DNA of 64,000 bases. Origin: Paraphysomonas bandaiensis (lineage: Eukaryota; Chrysophyceae). Where the stretch lies: contig CBFFRP010000434.1 of the NCBI GenBank assembly GCA_965644295.1, positions 124,001-188,000 of the forward strand. Reading direction: 5' to 3'. A program made the translations under genes and the position numbers. The notes under the pieces were generated by a model. That model did no database searches and was not told the origin of the DNA. It worked only from the letters and a program-made list of their open reading frames with translations. This document shows, piece after piece, positions 21,444 to 33,482 of the stretch; position 1 is the first letter of the stretch, and every line of letters begins with the position of its first letter.

Positions 21444-22184
21444 ACCGATTCCTCCTATTATTATGTAGCTTACAACTTTGTAAACTAAACTTAAAACCTT
21501 TTGTAAAAGCTATAAAATGTAGAATGGGTATAGGGAGCGTTCGGTGGGCCGAAAAAGTACCGAACGGGCAAAAGCGAAGTACGCTCATCTAGTAGAAAAA
21601 ATCCAGTGGGTTTTGTTTCGTGTTTCGACTCAAAACATTATCCGCTGTGTTTTCGAAATACAGTGCATACTTATTCAGTAAATGTTTTAAAACCTAGCAG
21701 ATGAATATCTGGTGCTAAAATGCTAAAATCCACTGGATGAACCGAATGGTGCCATGATAGTATGTAATAAGTAAAATAGCTATCAGAAATACCTGTTCTC
21801 GATTCTCAAGTACTATGTGACTGCAAGCGTTTTCGAGTCATTGGCTCTTATTTAAAATAAGTTATTATCGTGATCTCTTATAGGTCAAGGGATTAATCTA
21901 GAGATTGACAAACATAAGATTACAGATGTATGCACTGTCCGTTCGACAAAAACAACATAACAACTGATAGACTCTGTCGTCTTTACGGCAACAGTTACGG
22001 TTGAGCGGGTGCAGTGGAATATAAGTTACTTATTCGCAAACAAGTATACCCTAATCACATACACGCAAGAGTTCACTAATTATTTATTCGCAAGCAAGCT
22101 GGCGTGAAAAACGAATATAACAAAAACCGCAATAGCGAAATTGCAGCCAGAGAACTAGTCGTTAGAATTCTACTCCTCTCCCAG
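21444..22184. other. intergenic spacer with inverted motifs
   Basis: This is the 3' flank of SEC62. At 21539-21567 CGTTCGGT and ACCGAACG form an 8-bp inverted pair. ATCCAGTGGGTTTT (about 21600) is mirrored by AAAATCCACTGGAT (about 21727). This may be an eroded small DNA transposon, but I cannot define ends or a target duplication. No gene is seen. Confidence 0.35.
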
Positions 22185-23407
22185 TCACTCTTCATCGTTG
22201 TCGTCGTCATCGTACGCACCCCCATCCTCCGTCTTACTGAGCAAGTCGTCTAAGAGAGTATCTTCGTCCTCATTATGCTCCTGGTGTTCCTCGTCAGCAT
22301 GCTCTTTCTCTTGCACACCATCAGCAGCAGACTTCTCTCCTTCGTCATCTTTGTTGGCAGCTTCAGATGCAAGTTCATCCAGTTCAACCTGTCGCAAGAG
22401 ATCTTCGAGATCAGGTACACGCTTGTTTCTGTCTATCGTGTCCTTGGCACTTTGGGAGTAGTCCGTCAGCAGATTGCCTGCAATAAAAAGTACATCGAAA
22501 CTATTATATAAGGAAGAAAATTAGTATCAAATAGTTATACCGGAGTATAAATCGTCCACAAACTCTTTTTGTGCCTGCATGAATCCGTCAAATTCAGTTG
22601 GCTGAGTGCTGGCCCATGCTACAAATGCAGCCAGCGCCACCACTAAGGCCAGTCTGTAGTACCCCTGCCCAGCAGTTCCCTTTTCAAAGGTGTAGACTGG
22701 TTTAAAAGAGTCTACAAAGCTCAAGGACTCATCGAATAATCGAGGGAAAACCCAGAATTCATATCCTAGAATCCACATGACCAGGAACAGTATGAATCGA
22801 ATGAATATGAAGGTGAAGGTGAATAGTAAGAAAGTTACTGAACAGTACCACAGGGCTTTCTTGGCAATCTGTGGCCACACTGGAAGAAGAGTGAAGATTA
22901 TAACAACAGCAATAACTGACGCGGTGGCGACGTTTGACCACACAGTATTTCCAGAAAACATCCAGGTGTAGTAGCCAGTTTCTTCAAACACTTTCTTCTT
23001 TGATATCTACATCCCGTAGGAATTAAATCAAACATAGTAAATGTCCTTCATCAATTACCACAAGGTGTCCCTTCTTATCTTCATCCTTCTCTGATCTATG
23101 AAAGAATCCGTTCTTAAGCAGCGTTGCCGCTAATGCGAGTGCAGCGCCCTTGTCTGTGATCCTCGGCAGCCCCTTCGGCCAATTCTGTCCCTCTAAAATG
23201 CACTCTATCAGTCGCTTCCCTATTCACACATATACACTATAAATACACCGCAATACTGATATCGACGACTTGACCTTTGAAGTACTCCACTCTCTTATCG
23301 TGCTGCGTCCCTGACCTCACCTTCACCCCATTAGAGGAGCGCAGGTATGTCCCCAGCTTCTTCTGACCTTCTTCAGTGTCATAAATCGGAGGGTAAGCCT
23401 GAGCCAT
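22185..23407 (-). CDS. SEC62: SEC62, ER protein translocation subunit
   Basis: Four exons on the minus strand (23407-23275, 23219-23059, 23006-22541, 22477-22185; 1053 nt, 350 residues). The cytosolic N-domain has the family blocks KRVEYFKG and LIECILEGQNWPKGLPRI, followed by FFHR. Two transmembrane helices follow (VATASVIAVVIIFTLLPVW and CSVTFLLFTFTFIFIRFILFL), with the short PVWPQ-containing loop typical of Sec62. The C-terminus is very acidic (E/D run to the stop). SEC62 works with SEC61 and SEC63 in post-translational import of secretory proteins into the ER. The hydrophobic stretch near YYRLALVVALAAFVAW could be a third membrane segment or an amphipathic helix. It is divergently paired with DRC7. 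Confidence 0.93.
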
Positions 23408-24040
23408 ATCTCAACCGATATTTGGATGTGAGTGATGTGAAGTGGTCGCTATGCCAATGATAACCACAAGTCTATCCCAGCATATACATGTATAATAATT
23501 CCAGAATAAATACATACATACATACATACATACATACATACATACATACATACATACATACATACATACATACATACATACATACATACATACATACATA
23601 CATACATACATACATACATACATACATACATACATACATACATACATACATACATACATACATACATACATACATACATACATACATACATACATACATA
23701 CATACATACATACATACATACATACATACATACATACATACATACATACATACATACATACATACATACATACATACATACATACATACATACATACAAA
23801 CTCTTCGTGGAATACTGGAATACATAATGTATACGTTAGTGGAGTACAAAATAAAAATGAAACTGTCGTTGGTGGGTGTTTGGGGTATGTATGCGTAGAG
23901 ACTGTTGGAGCATTGCAACTTATACATCTAGGCTCTGTGGGGACTATCACAGACATCAAGAACCATTACACCCTCAGCACTACTTTCTCTTGTGCCTCTT
24001 TGACCCATCTTTCTGGCTTGACGATTAGCAAGCGAGTGCG
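23408..24040. promoter_or_regulatory. shared divergent promoter SEC62 / DRC7, with TACA array
   Basis: 633 bp between opposed start codons. Nearly half of it is the TACA array at 23511-23798. Apart from the array I see no known motif that I can name. Promoter status is inferred from position. Confidence 0.5.
23511..23798 (+). repeat. (TACA)n microsatellite, 288 bp
   Basis: About 72 uninterrupted TACA units on the plus strand. It lies 103 bp upstream of the SEC62 start and 242 bp upstream of the DRC7 start. ORFs reading Met-Tyr-Val-Cys repeats through it are artefacts. Confidence 0.98.
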
Positions 24041-26582
24041 ATGAGACGAAGCTCTGCTTTTACAGCTGAAGGGCGGCTTAACTCCAAGTCACGTAGAATA
24101 CAGGAGTTCAGAAAGCAGATGAAGAAGTCGTCTTCTCCTTCTCCTGCCTCTTACACTTCAAATTCGACAAAGGAGGAGTTGTGCATGCAGTATGTTCAGT
24201 CTTTTATCGAACAGTTCGCAGTTGTTTATCCTGACCGGAAGATACCGTACATGATAGCCGAGAACGAATGTGGTGTCAAAAAATTTGTATGTTCTACGCT
24301 TAGACCAACACAGCTTCAATTTTCAGAGTTGTATGATATGTATGAGTGTGCAGTCTTTCTTGCCGGCTTTATGTTGTATGAACCACTGGATCCCCCAACC
24401 GAACCTCCTCGTGTCCTTCCATCTCCGTGTCAGGTATTGGACTGGCATGTCGGGGATAGCTTTGATATGGCTGTGCTACTTTGCTCGCTGCTCATTGGGA
24501 GTGGATATGACGCATACGTAGTGAATGGATATGCTCCCAAATACATCACATTGCACGACCAGACACAAACGCAATGCCCTTTAATATCTAAGTTATCAGA
24601 TAATTCAGTTAATAAAGCCAGCGGCCAAAACACAGGCAGTACAGAATTAGATGACGATAACCCGTACGTTCCTCCGAATAATGAAGTGCGGGACAGTACT
24701 TACCTGGAGATGCAGCGTGAAAAGAAGAGGATGGAAGGGTTAGATTCTTTCGTTCTGTGGTGCTCAGACACTAATGTGTTACCTGATCCCTCAGCAACGG
24801 ATGACAACATGAAGCGGTCTCATGCTTGGGTACTGGTGCGAGCTGGAATGCGGGATGTTGAGGAACATACTTTTCTTGAACCAACTACTGGTCGAGCATA
24901 TCCTGCTTCCAATTCTCCTTACCACGGCATAGAATCTGTTTGGAACAAAACAAACTACTGGGTTAATGTAAACCTCACCACTTCTCCCTCTGACGTAAGT
25001 TTATACAGTAATAGATGTTGTGTTCCTTTAAGCTAACCGTAGTATGTAGCTTGAGTATGCATTCAATGACTCGTCCAAGTGGGAACATTTGTTCCTCGGT
25101 TCGGGTCCAATGGGGAGAGACGAGTCCGGCAGCAAGAATCAAGGCTCGGGGGATGACCTCCTTATGGGTCAAGGCGCAGATGATGTCAGGAATGATTCTC
25201 CGGAGCGTAAAGACTCTGACACAATAGAAAGACAGTTGGATCCACCTCCGTCCTGGTGCAAGGATATTTCAATTGATCGTTCTCGTTACCTTTTGCGATA
25301 TCCCCCACTGGGCCGTCGGACTGTACAATATCACAAGGCAAAAGTAGACTACTTCGCCAAAAATAAGCACCCCCAGGCAATGGTTATGCGGGTTATAACT
25401 TATTTGGATTCTTCCCGTGTCACTGTCAGTGAAATACATGAGTGGTTTGAGAATCGAAGAGACAAAATGTACAAGCGAGTACGGTACTTTTTGGAGGGCA
25501 GGTTTGTGGAGGAGTTCTTCCCTGGTAGTGTAGGAGAAGTTCGCAGATGGGAGGAACACCCTGGCAAACGCAGAGACATTGACTTTTATGTGAGTGGGCG
25601 ACTGGACCGCATGTGCCGCCGAGAGGAGATAATTGGAGAGCGGATATCTGAATATTTTGAGGGTCGAACAGATTTTCTCACGTTCCGGTCAATGTTAGTT
25701 ACTCAGAGTCGAGAAAAGGCCGGATCAAAAACCTCTTATACTCTTCCATCTGGGGGACTCAATAATGACCTGTACGTGTTACGGATCAATCAGTCTTTTG
25801 ATCGCAATCCTGCTGCCACATCTGGTACGGATATAGCGCACCGAACCTTTCACCTGACGGAGGCTAAAGTCGTGACCCAATACCATTTTGCGAAGGGGAA
25901 AATTACTCAGAAGGTTAAGGTCCACAGTCATGCGAAGAGTGGGGGAATTTTGGCAGGAGCAGGTGAGGAGCTCTCTGCAGAAGACTTGGAAGGCATTCAA
26001 GAGGCAGCGCTAATAGAGAGAGAGTGTTTCGCTGCTGTGAAGCTGAGCTACGTCCAGATAATGAACATAATTAAGATCAGATCTGAATTTGAGTCTGGTG
26101 TTGTCATTGAGAAAACTGTCTTCGAGAATGCCCTTGAACGTGCAGAGAAAGGTGCTACCGGTGCTGTGGGTGTGGAAGAAGACAATCAGAGCGATGCTAA
26201 AGGAGTGGATTATCTCACACCTTTTCTGCGCAACATTAAGGACCTATCCAAGATCACCAAGGAGGAGGCTCTGGAAGTACGACAGGCGTGTTTGGATGCT
26301 CTCAAGGCGCGTCTAGTGGAACGAGCAAATATCATTCAGTCTCGTCTTAACGAGGAAAATGCAAAGCTAGCACGGAAACAGGAGCAGTTTCAGCGGTCGC
26401 AGAGGGAGGGTGATCTGTCAACGGAGGAATACGAGAAGTATTGCACAGAAGCCATGTTCCGAATTCAGATTCTCGAGCAGCGTCTTGTCGCCCACGAGGA
26501 ATCCGCTATACAGAAGTTCGGTAATTTGGACAGCAAACTGTCTACAGAACCACGCCTGGCAGTGCTCATGCGAAAAGATTAA
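24041..26582 (+). CDS. DRC7: dynein regulatory complex subunit 7 (CCDC135/lobo family)
   Basis: Two exons (24041-24994, 25050-26582) give 828 residues, close to the animal protein. After a basic Ser-rich N-tail, the conserved N-terminal block runs through the degenerate transglutaminase-like region (DWHVGDSFDMAVLLCSLLIG, then YDAYVVNGYAP). HAWVLVRAG and the beta-rich middle part follow. The C-terminal 130 residues are helical and charged (KARLVERANIIQSRLNEENA), a probable coiled coil. DRC7 is part of the nexin-dynein regulatory complex that links outer doublets of motile axonemes, so the organism probably makes a flagellum at some stage. The intron is 55 bp, phase 0. No lesion is visible. Confidence 0.93.
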
Positions 26583-26959
26583 TTGTTTCAGAATTCTTAT
26601 TCGTGTCGTCTTGTAAAGCTATTATATGCTACGTTGTACTTCTAGCAGTATGTGAAAATAACTAATCACCAAGCTATACATAGTGTTATCGATTTTAGCT
26701 GCTGTAAATACTGTAGTCGTATAGCAATATTATTAAGTTTAGTTGCAACATCTGTGATGCAATACGTCATACGTTATATTATAAAATATATATACAACAT
26801 TATTGAAGGCGACCGGAATGGCGCGTTGTTACGCCTCCGCTTTACACGTAGTAAGCGTAGAACCCGCGGCTTCCGCTGGGTGTTGCTCGATTTAAATCGT
26901 GTGTTGCCGCATGTCGAGCTGGGAAATAACTGCGGACTCCGCCATGCTCTGCTTTGTAT
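26583..26959. other. intergenic spacer, no gene seen
   Basis: AT-rich 3' flank of DRC7 followed by an unassigned more GC-rich stretch (about 26810-26960). It leads into the minus-strand LINE remnant. No supported feature. Confidence 0.4.
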
Positions 26960-29230
26960 GTTGCTCCGTATGTAATTAGGAGTTTCTGAAGAAGTTTCTT
27001 GTGTCTCTGAAAGGCGGACTCTCGCATCTCAGAGATGGAGGCGTGTGGACAATCACGACACTTATGTTTGAGAGAGTCAAGTCGAAAGCCACAATCAGAG
27101 CATCTGGCTTTGTCCAGGTCAAGTCCGAATTTTGTTTTGCCCTATTCCTGTCATTGCTGTAAGATATGCCATGTCAGGGCTGTATTGAGTATGCGTTGTC
27201 TTAGTTGTGAATTCTCCACTGTACTCCACTCTTCCGTGCCAATCTGGACTGATTGTCAGGCGGTACAGACGCGGACCAAAGAGGCCCTCTCACACAGACG
27301 GCGCGCCCTCGGAACAAAGCCCCAGGGAATATTTTACGAATGCCTCGCCACAGCTCTTAAACAGCGCCCAATAAAATGGACGCGCTCGCACCCCGAACGT
27401 AGAACACAAGATCAAAGCAACTGGACCTACAACGGCATTTATATAGCTGACGCCGCCGCCAGCGGCGATTGGAAGACACTAGACAGAGTGCTCGGAGCCT
27501 CCAACTACAGTGTTGTCACAACTGACGCTACGCACATACTGGATGAATTCTTCACCACGGGTCAATGGCACTGGCGAAGATACGATACACACCTCCTCAC
27601 AGACCTCGGTCCCATGCTAGGAGACGTCACAGATCTCCACCACCAGTGGGACCTCCATCAATACACCCTCCGACGAGATAGCATGTATGCTGCACAAACG
27701 CAGCGAGACCCGCAGTATTGGACACGCAGCGGAACAAGGCTCCCACACAAGCTCCACCCCCTCCGTACCCATAACTCCTCCAAACACTACATCTCCCTCT
27801 CGCAGAGCGTATACGCGAGACGGCATACGTATGGGACAAATCCTTCGCAATGGGAAGAAACCGAGCCAAAGGAAAATCCGGACATGATCGCACAACGGCT
27901 TCCACATGCACAGATTGTGCACACCCCACAGACAACATGGCGCACATGCTTCTCACCTGCACTCATCCTGACATCATTCATATACGTGAAGATGTCCACC
28001 AAGCACACCACAATAAGCTTGACAAACTTCGCACACGCACGCTCCCCCATCCCTGGTTTTACACCGCCATAACCAAACTAGCCAAAGCCGCATGGAACCC
28101 AACCACCCCCCAGGTTGAGCGCTTACTAGACCGGCCACATTACTGCCACACAATTGGCCGACGCATTATTCGGACGCCACATATCCAGCTCACTGCTCGA
28201 ACATCAATTCCACGCCCTAGAAAAATCCATCGCCTCTATCCTACTCCCCCTATATGATGGAGGGCTCCGCATGCTTCGCAATAGGGGATTCAGACACCAC
28301 AACGCAGACACGGCACCGGCGACACCGGTCACGACACATTCACAGCAACGCCAGTCCCAGGATACTCATCCGACACCAAAAATACTCCAACTACTCCAGG
28401 CAACATCCACTCCAAGAACTACACTCTCTGCAAGAGTCCAGACCCGACAGAGGCAAGCGCAACCACTCCGGAAACAACTCCTCTTTACTTGTGGCCGAAA
28501 CCCCACCTCAACAACCAGCACCATCTCCACCACCGACTTACACTCTCATATACATCTCGCCTCATCCACCCCTCACATAATCCATGGCACAGGCCCGCCA
28601 GACACATTGCCCAAAGGTAGACCCCCGACTAACCTCAATACAAGGGACGGTTGCACCATGGTGCTCGCAGCGATGCACAAGCAGTCCCGAGACGGTTGCC
28701 CGCCACTAGTAGTATTTAGCAAATCTAGTTATTACTGTAGTTAGTCTATAGATATAAACTAGTTTCTGTACACAACCGTTCTCATGTAATAATCAGACTT
28801 TCCTATATGTCTTAGTCTTAGTTGTGAACTGTTCTTGATCTTAGATCTGCCGCAGGCAGCCCAGCCATGTCCAGTTTGTGCGGAAGTAAGGCACCGCTAC
28901 CTTTCCAGTACCCAGGCGCACAATCCAGATTATGACCGAAGAGTTGATCACGGAGCGCAGGTAATTCTCTAAAATCTATTGATTGCGAAGAGATTGGAAA
29001 TAAGTGATCATGGGGTGTGTAAGATACGACCGGCGTGTTCCGGACAGACGCCAGTGCCATATTCTGGACGTAAGTATACGTTCCATGACTCTGGCAACAT
29101 CAATTTTACAGAAAGTGTAATTGTTTCGGCCTAGCATATGGTCAACCTCCAATCATTCATCCCCTGCAACCCCGTCTGCTATGTAGATTACTTTGTCTTC
29201 ATACGTTCATTGAGATTCATCAGTAGTGCG
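26960..29230 (-). mobile_element. degenerate LINE family A fragment, split by a younger LINE
   Basis: Read on the minus strand, 29230-28829 encodes broken matches to the RNase H end and finger region of the full-length LINE: YIADGVAGDE, LGRNNYTFC, MERILTS and DCAPGYWKGSGALLPHKL. The match resumes after the insertion at 27211-26970 with the Cys/His finger and RESAFQRHKKLLQ. Stops and frame changes are frequent. The two halves are one element cut by the insertion at 27212-28814, as shown by the 14-bp duplication at the cut. Confidence 0.8.
27212..28814 (+). mobile_element. 5'-truncated LINE, family C
   Basis: The 14-bp target duplication GTCTTAGTTGTGAA lies at 27198-27211 and 28815-28828, so ends are exact. 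The copy starts inside RNase H (WTDCQAVQTRTKEALSHRR), then WTRSHPERR and IADAAASGDW. The frame shifts near 27800, continuing as ARGKSG- and CADCAHPTD-like finger sequence, then the Arg/Thr/Pro-rich C-terminus and the 3' UTR (TTGCACCATGGTGCTCGCAG at about 28650). It is closely related to the copy at 48278-51218 and distinct from family A. It cannot encode an RT. Confidence 0.9.
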
Positions 29231-29475
29231 ACGCTTAGGGTGTGAGCTCCCGGAGAAATATCACCAGTACCTATACCCTAGAACACCACGAAAAAGTGCG
29301 AGTCCAACATTGTTGAGAGTGGTTGCACCTTGGTACTCGCAGTGACGCACAAGCAACATTCGTAGCGCTAAATAGTAGGATATCGAGATAAGCACTAGTT
29401 TGTTAAATTGTTTTGCTACATTAGTTTTGACTCTTAGACGCCTATTGCTAATAATCAGACACCCACTACTAATAA
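29225..29475. mobile_element. rearranged fragment of LINE family B (5' part inverted)
   Basis: 29225-29312 contains the reverse complement of the 5' part of the short elements at 40331 and 41320 (GAACACCACG, AGTGCGAGTCC). 29315-29475 is the ordinary plus-strand 3' tail (GGTTGCACCTTGG, CTAAATAGTAGG, ACGCCTATTGCTAATAATCA). Opposite orientation of the two parts is the usual mark of twin-primed LINE integration. From 29476 to 29795 I see nothing to annotate apart from the 3' flank of the next gene. Confidence 0.6.
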
Positions 29476-29795
29476 CTAATAAGACATTCACTAACTATAT
29501 TATTCAATAACCAAAAATTATACTTGTGTACACAATTAATACGGAAACGATGAGATATGTTACGAACACGTTTCCCGAAAAGCAGCAATTATATGTAGCA
29601 TCTACTTTAATAGTCACTATCTTTATCTTGCGATACAATTCCCAAGTGCTGTTCATGTAGAAATTATACCGGTATGAATTGTACATAATCACTAGTCCAT
29701 AGTTTAGAAGTTCCAAATTTTCGTAGACTGCGTACAATATAGCCAAAACTATTTATTACACATGCACAACGCACTACATAAACACAATGTTATTT

Positions 29796-31490
29796 TCACT
29801 GATCCCAAGACATTGCGGAAACATCATCGTCTGGTGGTGGAGAATCCACAGACACTTGTCTTCGGGGAAGAATAGATGCCCCAAGAACGCTTGATTTTCT
29901 GGTGATCGCCGATCTCTGTGTACCGACTTCCTCCCCGTCCTCATCGTCCTCATCCCCCTCGCTTTCCTCAGAATTCCGGCGACTGCTCTTATCGCTATCG
30001 CTATCGCTATCGCTACCATCACCACCTCTCTTTTTCGTGACCTCTTCGGATTCATTCTGTTTCCCTTCTCCGTCGACGGTCTCCATAGACTCTTGCTGCT
30101 TTAGACTAATCTGTCGTTGCACAAGCCATTCTGGGCGAGGTATATTCTCATCCCAGTTATCATGCGCGGTCTCTCGCATCTTTGCCTCTGGCCAAGTGTA
30201 AAGAGGTCGGGGATCCAGTACCACCAAAATCTGACGATATATATAGTATGGTCCATATCGGGCCACCTTAAGTTCGTCATCACGATCTTTGACATAGAAT
30301 ATCTGAGTACCAACAATTAGACCAAACAATGGCTTAGTGTTTTCAATTACCTCCATGATTTTTCTCGGGGAATCGTCATCAAGCTGCGCAGGGGTAAGGA
30401 AATATATATATATATATAAAGACATGTTAGCACTCACCGTAATAGTACTGGTGCAGGTCAGGAGATACATGCACATATTCGGGGGGCTTTCGTCAATATC
30501 AACTCGCAGCACGCGATGGCGCACACGCAGTTTCGAGTACTTGGCCTACTCATAAGCGAAGACAATCAGAGAAAAACAATCGACTAATTAGTCAAGTTAC
30601 CACTAATGCTTTAGCAATACGTCTTCGTCCGACAATATCCGGAATACCCGTAAATTGTGCGGAAGAGTCTGTCTCGTAATATCTAGCAATATGCCTCGTA
30701 CTCGTTGCCTCATTATCAAGAGTGAAGTAGTAGTCCGCCATGAGGTTTGCTGCCACCTCTGATGGATCTTTGAAGAAAAACTCCTTGGTCTGCTCATAAT
30801 GAATCTGAAGTAGTTCCCTAAACCGAGTAACCTCTTCTTTCATGTCCTCTGCAAAAGAGAGTCAAGAGTATAACACTCACTCCAATACACACCGGAATAC
30901 ACGCCACCCACCAACCCATTTTTTAGCTTGTCATATAGACCTTCCATTTCCTCTATCACTGCTTCTAGCTCTTCTGCCGATATCCTTTTTATAGCCACTG
31001 CTGGGAGCACTGTCTCACTGAAATCCTCCTCCATAGCGGATGTGTCACCTACAGTGTCAGCTCCCCCTTTAGTTCCATCTCCAATTGCACTCTCCACACC
31101 ACCACCAGAACCTAAAGTGCTATCCACAGTCGCGGTATCTTGGTATGATGTTTCATTGTCTCCTTCACTCGCTGATATGAGAGTCTCGCCGTCCGCATCA
31201 TCAGGAGGGCTCTTCTTATTCTCATCGGCAGATTCCTCCCTGTAACCCTCAATATAACTCTGAGCATGCTCGTAGAGAGCCAGTTTGAACTCAGCAACAG
31301 TGACCCTGCGGTACAAAGGTGAGGTTCATGGGCACACAGCACAGCTGCCTCACCAGTCGTTACCCTTCGAATAACTGTTAAACTGATCTTCATCAAAGTG
31401 ATCCTCTCCCAATATATCCCTAACCTCCTCCCTGCTCAGATGAAGCTCATCATTCTCAGGTGGTTGCCACGACGATACTGCAGCACCCAT
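29796..31490 (-). CDS. NTF2-like domain protein with possible N-myristoylation and acidic tail
   Basis: Five exons on the minus strand (31490-31354, 31305-30881, 30848-30601, 30545-30438, 30383-29796; 501 residues). The start MGAAVSS fits N-myristoylation (Gly2, small residue 6). The first 70 residues have an EF-hand-like helix pair of the calcineurin-B/recoverin style without a clear Ca-binding loop. Then comes an acidic low-complexity insert and a central region that resembles an NTF2/SnoaL fold (ANLMADYYFTLDN, HIARYYETDSSAQFTG, GRRRIAKAL, then beta strands through SPPNMCMYLLTC and GLIVGTQIFYVK). The C-terminal 110 residues are a Ser/Asp/Glu-rich tail. I do not recognise a named family; a membrane-attached scaffold is a guess. 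It is divergently paired with the sulfotransferase. Confidence 0.8.
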
Positions 31491-32004
31491 CCTGCTAAAC
31501 CTCGATACCTTCCCACACTGTGGAACGGCCCACACTATCAACACACAGCAGAAGTACACAACTGTACATACATACATACATACATACATACATACATACA
31601 TACATACATACATACATACATACATACATACATACATACATACATACATACATACATACATACATACATACATACATACATACATACATACATACATACA
31701 TACATACGTACATACATACATACATACATACATACATACATACATACATACATACATACATACATACATACATACATACATACATACGTACATACATACA
31801 TACATACATACATACATACATACATACATACATTCCTACTACATACTACAGGTGGACACTGTATCAAACTGTCCATGTATCAATTTTAGTGCTTAGATTC
31901 CGTTTTTTACTACTTCGTATCTCAAGTGGATGTTGTGAACTCGGTTGTCAACTCGCTTCCTTTATTCAACACTTCCCCTTTGGGGTGGTAAGTGCGAGTG
32001 TAAC
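31491..32004. promoter_or_regulatory. shared divergent promoter, NTF2-like gene / sulfotransferase, with TACA array
   Basis: 514 bp between opposed start codons, over half of it the TACA array at 31565-31833. Positional inference only. Confidence 0.5.
31565..31833 (+). repeat. (TACA)n microsatellite, about 269 bp
   Basis: TACA units on the plus strand with two TACG variants (near 31708 and 31788). The array begins 75 bp upstream of the NTF2-like gene start. Confidence 0.98.
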
Positions 32005-33006
32005 ATGTGGTGGCTCGTGATAATCTCCTGTTTGTCTTCTGCGGTTGTCTCTGGTTTACATCACTCACTGCGGTATGGGACAATATCTAGTGAGTGTCGA
32101 AGCTACTTCACTAGTACCGATCATCTTACTCAACTTGTCTACGACGCTGCCCGTGAAATCGATAAAGAACCACCGCTGTCATCGTCTCTTAGTTCTTTTC
32201 TATCATATTTCTATCATAACTACAACGGGTATTGGTTGTTCGATATCGCGAACAGCTCTGTCATATACACACAAGTTCATAAATGCAATTCCGATAACAT
32301 TATTTATTATCTTTACAATGCTGAAGTTGCTGATCGTATGTTTTCATATTGCAACCATTCCTGCATCAAGAAGACACACAAGTATCACAGTTTAGTCAAG
32401 TTACGCGAAACACTACGTCAGAGAAATATAAATGTTGCTGATGTGAAATCTTTTACATTTGTTCGAAATCCATTTAGTCGTTTTATATCTGGTGTTATCG
32501 AATCTCACTATCGGTCCACTGAGCTCAATTTGATACGGTTCGCTCAGACTGAGGAGGAAATGCAACGTGTTTACAGAGTAGTTAATTCCACCACCAATAT
32601 TTCGGCAATTTTAGAAGAGTTAGTATACAACCTGTCTCATGGAAATATTCAATTTGTGCTTTCCAGTTTCAGAGATCCTGAACACTTCGTCTCAATGAGT
32701 TACATGTTCACACTTTGGAAGCAAAGTTATATTGGTTTTGTTGACAGCTTTGAGGTCGATTGGACTGAAATGCAGAAAGCATTGGAGCTAAGTATTCGAT
32801 ACGATAACGTTCATCGGCACACGACTTCTATAGATCCCTTTAAAATTAAGCCGGCGTTTTCAGATTTATTCGAGTCTCGGCCAGAGTATATGCGTGCGAT
32901 CTGCAGACTATTAGCCGTAGATTTTGTTTGCCTGCAGGTTCAAATGCCGCGTCAATGCACAGGTATTCTAGATTATACATCTTGGAAATATATACCATAT
33001 TTGTAG
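32005..33006 (+). CDS. Golgi-type carbohydrate sulfotransferase (Sulfotransfer_2 family)
   Basis: Single exon of 333 residues. The first ATG at 32005 gives MWWLVIISCLSSAVVSG, a signal peptide or signal anchor; the frame upstream is open but has no ATG. VHKCNSDNIIYYLYN fits the 5'-phosphosulfate loop, where lysine holds PAPS. FTFVRNPFSRFISG fits the 3'-phosphate motif (VRxPxxRxxS) of carbohydrate sulfotransferases. Multiple NXS/T sites and Cys pairs fit a lumenal enzyme that moves sulfate from PAPS onto a glycan. The exact acceptor cannot be told. It is divergently paired with the NTF2-like gene. Confidence 0.85.
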   Translation: MWWLVIISCLSSAVVSGLHHSLRYGTISSECRSYFTSTDHLTQLVYDAAREIDKEPPLSSSLSSFLSYFYHNYNGYWLFDIANSSVIYTQVHKCNSDNIIYYLYNAEVADRMFSYCNHSCIKKTHKYHSLVKLRETLRQRNINVADVKSFTFVRNPFSRFISGVIESHYRSTELNLIRFAQTEEEMQRVYRVVNSTTNISAILEELVYNLSHGNIQFVLSSFRDPEHFVSMSYMFTLWKQSYIGFVDSFEVDWTEMQKALELSIRYDNVHRHTTSIDPFKIKPAFSDLFESRPEYMRAICRLLAVDFVCLQVQMPRQCTGILDYTSWKYIPYL

Positions 33007-33482
33007 GTGTCTGGTGGTTATTAAATTCAGTACATTCACCTCTTTAAACTGCCACTTTTCGAAAAATAATGTGAATTTATGTTATTATTTTTGAGAACTC
33101 GATTAATATTCATAAAGGATCAGCGAAAATATATTTCTTTGTCATATGGCGTTCCGTTAAGTATATTTCTGCACACCACTCTATCTATGATTAAGTTTTC
33201 CGGCTGACTAGTATCTCAGAGAATGAAGTTTAGATCCAATGTACCAAATCTTAGAGCAGTCATCGTTTCGTAGTAAACATCTGTGTCTTGTGAATTGCAT
33301 CTATTGTTGACAATTTTAACACTTGCGTGGTGTAGGATATACTATATACCAATCCTAGTTTAAGTTTAAAAGAAGCAGTTCTCATCTATGATATTGGTAC
33401 TTTTTGACCAAGTGTTATATATCTAAAACTGAAGGCTGCATTATTTCGTGAACCACAGCACGTCGCACTATTCTCATGGCAA
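33007..33482. other. intergenic spacer, no gene seen
   Basis: AT-rich 3' flank of the sulfotransferase. No ORF or repeat that I can support. Confidence 0.5.

Noticed and set aside
23449-23959. Long frames encoding Met-Tyr-Val-Cys or His-Thr-Tyr-Ile repeats here and at 31350-32020 and 44982-45740
   Set aside because: They are readings through TACA/TGTA microsatellites in all frames and lie in promoter regions.
27035-28072. A 345-codon plus-strand ORF as one host gene
   Set aside because: Its first part is the antisense of an old LINE A copy and the rest is LINE C RNase H; the join is an insertion junction with a 14-bp duplication.
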